This document shows, in pieces, positions 57,690 through 64,000 of a stretch of DNA of 64,000 nt. Made by a program: the position numbers and the translations under genes. Source of the DNA: Polaribacter sp. IC073. Lineage in GTDB: Bacteria > Bacteroidota > Bacteroidia > Flavobacteriales > Flavobacteriaceae. Position 1 is the first letter of the stretch. Each line of letters opens with the position of its first letter. The DNA is taken from NCBI RefSeq assembly GCF_007997075.1, contig NZ_VORS01000003.1, positions 62,001 through 126,000 on the forward strand, written 5' to 3'. The notes under the pieces were generated by a model that was not told the DNA's origin, did not search any database, and was given only the letters and a program-made list of their open reading frames with translations.

Positions 57690-58876
57690 ATATATAGATT
57701 GTTATATAATTTTATCAGTTTTTTAGAGGTTTCTTCCCAACAAAACTCATGCTGTACAAATTCTTTTCCGTTATTTCCTAATTCAATTCTTAGTGGTTTA
57801 CTTTTATATAAAGCTAAAACTTTATTAGAAAAATCTTTCACATCTTTTTCTTTATGCACCAAACCAGCATCCACTTTTTCAACAAGTCTTTTTTGTGCAA
57901 TTGCATCACTTACCAATAATGGTTTTGCGAAACTCATGTATTGAAAAATCTTATTTGCATAGGCAACATCGTGCTGTAAATTTCGATGTAACGGAGAAAT
58001 ACAAATTTCACTTGCTAAAATATAAGACTGAAAAAGAGCAACATTTTGCCAACCTTCAAAATCTACAAATGCATCTAATTGCAACTCTTTTACTTGTTGT
58101 TTAAGTATTGTATCTGTGGTATTCTTACCAACAATTACTAACTTAACTTCAGGAATCTTGTCTTTTAATTTGGTTAATGCAGCAATTGCGGTTTGTATGC
58201 CTCTTCTCAAATGTGTATCTCCTAAATAAAGAATTACGAAGTTGTTTTTATATTTTTCTAGAATCGTTTCATCAACGGTATAGTCTTCAAAAAATGATTT
58301 TCTAATGGTGTTTGGTACTAAAACTAATTTTTCTTTTTCTGAAGGTAATCTGGTTGCCAAAGTTTCTAAAAACTCTGGAGAAACGGCTATTACTTTATCT
58401 GCTTTTCTTATGAATTCTTCTTCTTTTTGCTTCCACTTTTGTGGCGAAATAATATATTTTCCAGGGAATTTCTGCAAATGAGGATAAAGTTTCATTACTT
58501 CTGGCATGTTATCATGCAAGTCTAAAACTACAGGAAGGTTTCTTTTTTTATTGGCATTGTAGACTGCTTCCGCAATTCGAATGTCATGAATATGTAAAGC
58601 TTCTATCTTGGTTTCTTTAATAAATTTAGAAATTTTTTGTTGCATTAAAAAAGAATACAAAGGAATTGTATATGCTAACGCAGAAAGTTTGTATTCTAAT
58701 TTATTAGAAGCATATCTTTTAATTTGAATTCCGTTTATGCTTTCAGATACTTTTTCATCTCCATATTTCAGACAAAAAAGAAAAACTTCATGTCCGTTAT
58801 GCACTAAAGAAACGGCTTCATTTTCTACTCTAGGATCTGGTGGAAACGGAGCATCTAAAATCATTCCTATTTTCAT
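57686..58876 (-). CDS. Glycosyltransferase (GT4 family)
   Basis: A GT-B glycosyltransferase of 396 residues: MKIGMILDAPFPPDPRVENE at the start, HIHDIRIAEAVYNANKKRNL near residue 95, and the C-terminal nucleotide-sugar region with KIFQYMSFAKPLLVSD near 310-325. Both the start (58876, overlap with YfhO of four bases) and the stop (overlap with the next glycosyltransferase) are translationally coupled. It is likely to add a sugar to a surface glycan precursor in the cytoplasm. Confidence 0.9.
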   Translation of the reverse strand: MKIGMILDAPFPPDPRVENEAVSLVHNGHEVFLFCLKYGDEKVSESINGIQIKRYASNKLEYKLSALAYTIPLYSFLMQQKISKFIKETKIEALHIHDIRIAEAVYNANKKRNLPVVLDLHDNMPEVMKLYPHLQKFPGKYIISPQKWKQKEEEFIRKADKVIAVSPEFLETLATRLPSEKEKLVLVPNTIRKSFFEDYTVDETILEKYKNNFVILYLGDTHLRRGIQTAIAALTKLKDKIPEVKLVIVGKNTTDTILKQQVKELQLDAFVDFEGWQNVALFQSYILASEICISPLHRNLQHDVAYANKIFQYMSFAKPLLVSDAIAQKRLVEKVDAGLVHKEKDVKDFSNKVLALYKSKPLRIELGNNGKEFVQHEFCWEETSKKLIKLYNNLYI

Positions 58877-61293
58877 GATTTTCGCTTCTTCTTTTTCTCA
58901 TCATAAAAAAACCAACCCACAGAAACAAACAATAACAGTCCGTAAGAAATTAAAGAAACTACTTTTCCTTTTTGAATTACTTCTGGCTCAAACTTGAATT
59001 CAATTTTATGCTCTCCTGCGGGAATTTCCATTCCACGTAAAACATAATTTACTCTAAAATGCGGCGTTAATTTACCATCTACATATGCATTCCAACCTTC
59101 TTTGTAGTAAATTTCAGAAAAAACAGCAAACTGCGCTTTTTCAGATGTAGACGCATAAGTTATCGATGTAACATCATAATCTGTCAATTGAATGCTTGCC
59201 ATGGTGTCTTTCTCAATTGAAAAATTAGAAACATTGAAGTTGCTTTCTAAAATAACCGCAGCCCTTTTTGTCTTTAAAGAATCTAACGCAAGTATTTCTT
59301 CATTTGCGTTTTTCACAGGAATCAATTTGTTTACAAACCAAACATTGCCGTTTGCTTCATCATTTTGCTGTGCTTGCGGTTTTCCTTTGTCATCTGGCAC
59401 AATAAAGTACTTTGTATTTAACATGTTTAGAACTTGCATGTTATTCTTCGCTATTTGAAAATCGAATAATTCTTGATAACGCCCTAATTTAGCTGCGTGA
59501 TAACCACCAATTGAATTGTGAAAATAAGAAGTACTTCCATCATTCATAGGATCTACCGAAAAATTGGCCACTCTATAATGTGTTTTATCTTCTAAAATCA
59601 TTTTATCTGCTTCAGAAGCTGTAAATGGTTTTTCAATTTTTCTAGCAGATTTAAAATCGTCTGCATTTACGTAATTTTTATTCACAGATACTAAATCGAA
59701 AAGTATAAAAACAGTTAATGCAACAATTGTGATAGTTGATTTTAATTTACCTTTTAAAAAGAACCATAAAACACCACCAGATAACAATACTAAAATTAAA
59801 GAACGAATGGTGTCTGAAAATAACATTGCTTTTCTATCTGCTATCACTGCATCTAAAAAGCCAGGAATCTCACTGTATTGTTGTGCGTCTCTTAAACCTT
59901 CAAACGTACCAAACATGTGTGCTAATGCGAAACCAACAATAATGAATCCGCCAAAGGCAATTACCGCTTTCTTTAAAGCTTCTTGCTTTTCTTTTGCTTC
60001 AATTTTAGATGAGAAGAACGCTTTTAAACCTAAAACGCCTAAAACCGGGACACATAATTCTGCAATAACTTGTATGGATGAAACTGCTCTAAATTTATTA
60101 TATAAAGGAATATAATCAATAAAAAAGTTAGTAACTACCTCAAAATTTCTTCCCCAACTTAAGACGATAGAGAAAATAGTTGCGGCAACTAACCATTGTT
60201 TTAATCTTCCTTTTACTAAAAACATTCCTAAGAAAAATAGCAAGAAAATTACGGCGCCAATGTATGCTGGTGCTTCTACAATTGGTTGATCTCCCCAATA
60301 CGTTAACACTTGTTCAGAATAATCTGCTGCTGCTTTTTTACCAGCTTTTTCTTCTATAAATTTATAAAAATTAGAGTCTTCGCCTAATTCTTCTACCGTT
60401 CCTCCGCCCATAAAACGGGGAATAAACAAATTAAAAGTTTCTAATTTTGCGTAACTGTATTGTGTAATGTATGCTTTATCTAATCCTTTTGTAATTTCTT
60501 TAGTAGAACCATCTAAATTTATGGTCAACTCAGATTTCCCTCTTGTACTATGATCTGCATACTCTTTCATCGCCATTAAACGTGGTGCATTTGCTCCGAT
60601 ACCCAAAAGAACTGCGGCAATAATTACTGCTGCTTGTTTTATAAAAACCTGAATTTTATTTTCTTTCAGCGCATTTATAAATTCTACAATTCCTAAAATT
60701 AACAAACAAAAACCTAAGTAATAGGTCATTTGAATGTGATTCGTATAAATTTCTAAAGCCATTGCCAAACCTGTAACAATAAAACCGAGTACATATTTTC
60801 GTTGAAAAATCCAAAGAACTCCTGCTAAAACCAAAGGCATGTATGCTATTGCGTGTGCTTTTGCATTATGTCCTGCACCAAAAATAATAATTAAATAAGT
60901 AGAGAAACCAAAGGCCAAAGAACCTAAAATTGCCAATCTCCAATTAACTTTTAGAGCCATCATCAATACAAAAAAGCTTAAAAAGTATAAGAATGTATAA
61001 TCTGCTGGTCTTGGTAAAAAACGAAGTAATTGGTCTAAACCTCTAACAAGATCATTTGGGTAGTACGCACTAACTTGGTATGCCGGCATTCCGCTAAAAG
61101 ATGCGCCTGTCCAATAAGGTTCTGCATTATGGTCTGCTCTAAAATCATTAATATCTTTCACCATTCCTCTAAACTGGGTAATGTCTGATTGATTTAATTT
61201 TTCTCCTTTTAAAACAGGATGGAAATAAATAATAGCAGCCAATACAAAAATAAGAATAGCAACTAGATAAGGAAATATTTTAGTAAGTTTCAA
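58873..61293 (-). CDS. YfhO family membrane protein
   Basis: A large polytopic protein of 806 residues with roughly 12-14 membrane helices: the first helix is about residues 8-28 (YLVAILIFVLAAIIYFHPVL), the following loop contains SFSGMPAYQVSAYYPNDL, and a C-terminal extracytoplasmic domain (about 560-770) precedes one last helix and a basic tail (DEKKKKRKS). YfhO proteins resemble GT-C glycosyltransferases and in Gram-positives glycosylate lipoteichoic acid; here it probably transfers a lipid-linked sugar in the periplasm. It starts the three-gene coupled block. The 44-base gap to DUF4834 suggests one transcript. Confidence 0.88.
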   Translation of the reverse strand: MKLTKIFPYLVAILIFVLAAIIYFHPVLKGEKLNQSDITQFRGMVKDINDFRADHNAEPYWTGASFSGMPAYQVSAYYPNDLVRGLDQLLRFLPRPADYTFLYFLSFFVLMMALKVNWRLAILGSLAFGFSTYLIIIFGAGHNAKAHAIAYMPLVLAGVLWIFQRKYVLGFIVTGLAMALEIYTNHIQMTYYLGFCLLILGIVEFINALKENKIQVFIKQAAVIIAAVLLGIGANAPRLMAMKEYADHSTRGKSELTINLDGSTKEITKGLDKAYITQYSYAKLETFNLFIPRFMGGGTVEELGEDSNFYKFIEEKAGKKAAADYSEQVLTYWGDQPIVEAPAYIGAVIFLLFFLGMFLVKGRLKQWLVAATIFSIVLSWGRNFEVVTNFFIDYIPLYNKFRAVSSIQVIAELCVPVLGVLGLKAFFSSKIEAKEKQEALKKAVIAFGGFIIVGFALAHMFGTFEGLRDAQQYSEIPGFLDAVIADRKAMLFSDTIRSLILVLLSGGVLWFFLKGKLKSTITIVALTVFILFDLVSVNKNYVNADDFKSARKIEKPFTASEADKMILEDKTHYRVANFSVDPMNDGSTSYFHNSIGGYHAAKLGRYQELFDFQIAKNNMQVLNMLNTKYFIVPDDKGKPQAQQNDEANGNVWFVNKLIPVKNANEEILALDSLKTKRAAVILESNFNVSNFSIEKDTMASIQLTDYDVTSITYASTSEKAQFAVFSEIYYKEGWNAYVDGKLTPHFRVNYVLRGMEIPAGEHKIEFKFEPEVIQKGKVVSLISYGLLLFVSVGWFFYDEKKKKRKS

Positions 61294-61337
61294 TTTGGTA
61301 TTGTTTTTTGTTTGTTGATGTATTCAATTAGCGACCA

Positions 61338-61610
61338 TTAATCTATTTCTTCAAAATCTACATATTCACCAACAGATTTTCTACTCTCTTGTTGGTTGTC
61401 TGGTTTTTTATCTATAATTGTTTCTCCCACTTTTGCAGAAGATTTTTGTTGCTGTTGCTGTTCTTTTTGCTGTCCGCCATATTGTTGTGCTGCTTTTTTC
61501 TTAATTGTTTCTGCAGCTTTTCTCATTAGAAAAGGTGCAAAAAGACGTGCTAAAAACTTAAAAGCATAATAAGATAAAACGAGAAAAAAGATTGTTTTAA
61601 GTAAACCCAT
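61338..61610 (-). CDS. DUF4834 family protein
   Basis: A protein of 90 residues with one N-terminal hydrophobic helix (LLKTIFFLVLSYYAFKFLAR, about 3-22) and a polar, Gln/Lys-rich tail (QQYGGQQKEQQQQQKSSAKV near 42-61) ending VGEYVDFEEID. It matches the DUF4834 family, known only from Bacteroidota and of unknown function. It is the first gene of the minus-strand envelope operon and has its own -7 box. Confidence 0.8.
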   Translation of the reverse strand: MGLLKTIFFLVLSYYAFKFLARLFAPFLMRKAAETIKKKAAQQYGGQQKEQQQQQKSSAKVGETIIDKKPDNQQESRKSVGEYVDFEEID

Positions 61611-61638
61611 TTGTAAATAAAATTATTAAATAATATAC

Positions 61639-61646
61639 CAAAAATA
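61639..61646 (-). promoter_or_regulatory. -7 box of the DUF4834-YfhO-glycan operon
   Basis: TATTTTTG on the minus strand matches TAnnTTTG, 28 bases before the DUF4834 ATG. It would drive the coupled YfhO, glycosyltransferase and flippase genes. Confidence 0.45.
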
Positions 61647-61710
61647 ACAATTTGAGTACAATTGAAGCGTTATGAATCTATAAAACTTTCTTAAAGGTAA
61701 AAAAGAAGCG

Positions 61711-61747
61711 TTTGGCTTTATAAAATAGCTTTTTTATCCTATGTTTG
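61711..61747 (+). promoter_or_regulatory. Promoter of the barrel-protein gene
   Basis: TATGTTTG (61740-61747) matches TAnnTTTG; a TTTG at 61711-61714 may be the -33 element, though the 25-base spacing is a little long. The -7 box ends 41 bases before the ATG. Confidence 0.45.
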
Positions 61748-61788
61748 TGAAGCACGTTAGACTTAAAATGTAAACCCTCTCTTTACCT

Positions 61789-62964
61789 ATGAATGTGAGT
61801 AGATTAGACCTTTTTATTGTATTCTTTTTGGTTGGTTATAGTGCAATTTTCGCACAATATACAGACGTAATTAACTCTAATAAACCTGGTTTTTCTGAAA
61901 GTCCGTATAGTGTTGGTTCGGGCGTTTATCAATTTGAAAGTAATGTATTTCTAAGAAAAACGAGTATAGAACCTACGTTTTCTAGACCAGAATCTTTCGG
62001 TTTAGACTTTATGTTTAGAACAAGTCTGTTCTTAGAGAAATTAGAATTGAATGCTCAAGTAACCTATCAAGAAGATAAAGTTGCATTTAAAAATGTTTTT
62101 ACTTCTCAATATAGTGTAACCGGATTTAGTAGAATGACAATTGGTGCTAAATACTTAGTATATCAACAAGAATATGAAGACAAAACCAAAGAAGTTAGAA
62201 GTTGGAAAAGACGTTATGCGTTTGACAAGAAACGATTGATTCCTTCTGTTGCTGTTTATTTAGGCATGAACACCGATTTTGTAAATGAAATACATAAGAC
62301 AGGAAGTGTTACACCAAAGGCAGGAATTTTATTACAACACAATCTTACCAGAGATTTTAATGTAATTACCAATCTGTATTATGATAATATTGGTTCTGAC
62401 TTTGCTGAATACTCTTACATTATTACTGCAACACAAAATTTTAGCGACCGATGGTCTGCTTTTTTTGAGAACCAAATGGTGTTTCAAGAATATCAAAATA
62501 ATATAAATCTAGGTTTAGGGCTTGCGTATTTATACAGCAAAAATTTTCAACTTAATACTTCTGGAAGATTACTTTTTGAGGGGAAAGCACAAGGTTTTTA
62601 TGCAGGCTTAGGAGTTTCTTATAGAATTAATAAGCATGAAGATACTTATACAGAGCTAGATGATAATGGACTCAAATTAAAAGATACTCCAATTTCAAAA
62701 TACAATAAAAGGAAACCAGGTTTCTTTGGTAGAATTTTTAATATTTTCAAAAAGAAAGATAAAAACAGCAGATCTAGACCAAAGAGAAGTAGAAAAACAA
62801 GATCTAAAAAGAAAGGTAGCGGTGTATCTGGCTTGTTTGGTAAGAAAAAATCAAAAGAAAAGAAAAAGGAAACCGATATTGAAAAGCTTGAAAGAGAAAT
62901 AAAAGAGATGGAAGAAGAAATGAAGGAAGAGGGTAAGAAAAAGAAAAAAACTGGTAATAATTAG
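61789..62964 (+). CDS. Outer-membrane transporter-like barrel with lysine-rich tail
   Basis: An exported protein of 391 residues with a signal peptide (MNVSRLDLFIVFFLVGYSAI, then FAQ). It has about 280 residues of alternating beta-strand pattern, opening with the stretch NKPGFSESPYSVGSGVYQFE that is typical of the putative transporter (phenol MetA-like) barrel family. From residue about 300 the sequence changes to a strongly basic, low-complexity tail with KKKDKNSRSRPKRSRKTRSK and a final coiled-coil part, EKLEREIKEMEEEMKEEGKK. The tail is likely to sit in the periplasm or outside and to bind an acidic polymer, but this is inference. Confidence 0.75.
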   Translation: MNVSRLDLFIVFFLVGYSAIFAQYTDVINSNKPGFSESPYSVGSGVYQFESNVFLRKTSIEPTFSRPESFGLDFMFRTSLFLEKLELNAQVTYQEDKVAFKNVFTSQYSVTGFSRMTIGAKYLVYQQEYEDKTKEVRSWKRRYAFDKKRLIPSVAVYLGMNTDFVNEIHKTGSVTPKAGILLQHNLTRDFNVITNLYYDNIGSDFAEYSYIITATQNFSDRWSAFFENQMVFQEYQNNINLGLGLAYLYSKNFQLNTSGRLLFEGKAQGFYAGLGVSYRINKHEDTYTELDDNGLKLKDTPISKYNKRKPGFFGRIFNIFKKKDKNSRSRPKRSRKTRSKKKGSGVSGLFGKKKSKEKKKETDIEKLEREIKEMEEEMKEEGKKKKKTGNN

Positions 62965-62979
62965 AATTGATTTTTTAAG

Positions 62980-64000
62980 ATGATTACACTAAAAAAAATA
63001 ACGAATAAAAAGGAAATGAAGCAATTTGTTACATTTCCTTTTTCATTGTACAAAGACCATAAGTATTGGGTGCCTCCTATTATTAAAGATGAAGTTGATA
63101 ATTTTGATCCAAAGAAAAACCCTGTTTTTGAGAACGCAGACGCACAGTTTTTTGTTGCTATTAGAGACGGAGAAATTGTTGGTAGAATTGTAGCAATTAT
63201 TAATTGGTTTGAAGTTGAAAAACAACAAATTAAAAAAATGCGTTTTGGTTGGTTCGATTTTATTGATGACATTGCCGTTTCTAAAATATTATTAGACAAA
63301 GTAAAAGAAATCGCCCTAGAGAACAATTTAGAATATTTAGAAGGTCCTGTTGGTTTTAATAATTTAGATAAAACGGGTGTTTTAATTGAAGGGTTCGACC
63401 ATATAGGAACCATGATTACTTGGTACAATCATCCTTATTACAAAGATCATTTAGAGGAATTAGGTTTTGTAAAGGAGAAAGAATATTTAGAAAATAAATT
63501 CAAGTTTAAGAATGTAGATGCTATTTATTTTGATAGAGTTAGTAGCATTATAAAAAGACGTTTTAAGCTAAAAGCATTAGATTTTACAAAGACAAAAGAT
63601 ATTATGCCTTATGTAGATGAAATGTTTGAGGTTTTTGATAAATCCTATTCTAAACTTTCTACTTTTGTTCCTATTTCTGATGCTCAAATTGCCTTTTTTA
63701 AGAAGAAATATATAAGTTTCATCAATCCTGAATATATAAAATTTGTAGTTGATGAATACAATAAAGTAGTTGCTTTTGCCATTGTAATGCCTTCTTTTTC
63801 TGAAGCTTTACAAAAAGCGAAAGGGAAGTTATTTCCGTTTGGCTTGTTTCATTTATTAAAAGCAAGAAAGCATTCTAAAGATGTTACTTTCTACTTGATT
63901 GGTGTGCATCCAGACTATCAAAATAAAGGTGTGCATGCAATCATTTTCGATCAATACACCAAAACGTTTACGCCTTTAGGAATCGAAAATTGCATTAGAA
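62980..64000 (+). CDS. GNAT-like acetyltransferase-type protein (C-terminus cut by window edge)
   Basis: An open frame from ATG 62980 (MITLKKITNKKEMKQFVTFP) to the window edge, 340 codons, no stop. It resembles a Bacteroidota family of about 370-400 residues with a double GNAT fold: an N-terminal half with FFVAIRDGEIVGRIVAIINW near 58-77, a middle LEGPVGFNNLDKTGVLIEGF, and a second half with IKFVVDEYNKVVAFAIVMPS and TFYLIGVHPDYQNKGVHAII (the acetyl-CoA-loop-like part). Some databases label it as a GTP cyclohydrolase, which I consider wrong. Substrate unknown. It starts 15 bases after the barrel gene and is probably co-transcribed. Confidence 0.75.
   Translation, partial: MITLKKITNKKEMKQFVTFPFSLYKDHKYWVPPIIKDEVDNFDPKKNPVFENADAQFFVAIRDGEIVGRIVAIINWFEVEKQQIKKMRFGWFDFIDDIAVSKILLDKVKEIALENNLEYLEGPVGFNNLDKTGVLIEGFDHIGTMITWYNHPYYKDHLEELGFVKEKEYLENKFKFKNVDAIYFDRVSSIIKRRFKLKALDFTKTKDIMPYVDEMFEVFDKSYSKLSTFVPISDAQIAFFKKKYISFINPEYIKFVVDEYNKVVAFAIVMPSFSEALQKAKGKLFPFGLFHLLKARKHSKDVTFYLIGVHPDYQNKGVHAIIFDQYTKTFTPLGIENCIR

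Noticed and set aside
59729..60115. 128-codon plus-strand open frame inside the YfhO gene
   Set aside because: Antisense shadow; the YfhO frame is intact and family-typical.
62961..63428. 155-codon minus-strand open frame at the right end
   Set aside because: Antisense to the acetyltransferase-like gene, whose plus-strand frame is open from 62980 to the edge and has recognisable GNAT features.

Overview
The window is AT-rich chromosomal DNA from a member of the Bacteroidota, almost certainly a marine Flavobacteriaceae of the Polaribacter/Tenacibaculum kind (genus is inference). The signs are the gene order tRNA(Thr-Tyr-Gly-Thr)-tuf-tRNA(Trp)-secE-nusG-rplKAJL-rpoBC, -7 promoter boxes of the form TAnnTTTG, near absence of Shine-Dalgarno sites except before rpsU, and family-typical proteins (DUF2851, DUF3467, DUF4834, DUF5683, DUF6122, a fused E1 dehydrogenase, a long LepB). 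No prophage, insertion sequence or CRISPR array was seen.

Layout. 1-3000 (minus) is an accessory patch of small orphan genes: a cut membrane-protein gene, a decayed relative of it, four short unknown proteins, a 27-codon gene remnant and a lipoprotein. 3.2-5.0 kb holds tRNA-Ser, aroC and a DUF3467 gene. 5.1-19.9 kb (minus) is the core expression cluster: rpsU, a Xer recombinase, the hibernation factor, five tRNAs, tuf, secE, nusG, four ribosomal proteins, rpoB and rpoC, with hairpins in the rplL-rpoB and rpoB-rpoC gaps. 20.1-27.8 kb (minus) carries an acyl-CoA dehydrogenase, a helix-hairpin-helix membrane protein, two alanine/sodium symporters, an RmlD-like reductase, a potassium channel and a PspC protein. 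27.9-34.3 kb (plus) has uvrA, a LOG-family protein and a peptidase-like protein that has lost its zinc site.

34.4-39.0 kb is the most unusual stretch: three consecutive plus-strand genes (an outer-membrane barrel, a surface lipoprotein and a TPR/helix-turn-helix regulator) are all broken by frameshifts or in-frame stops while both flanks are intact. It looks like a surface system and its regulator lost together.

39.3-53.8 kb (plus, except a DUF2851 gene) returns to housekeeping: a fused alpha/beta 2-oxoacid dehydrogenase E1, a metzincin-type protease, a nitroreductase, pepD, then parA-parB-DUF5683-dapB-lepB-wbqC. 54.0-61.6 kb has a Crp-type regulator, a DUF6122 gene and a tightly coupled minus-strand envelope-glycan operon (DUF4834, YfhO, two glycosyltransferases, a flippase). 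The right end has a barrel protein with a lysine-rich tail and a cut acetyltransferase-like gene.
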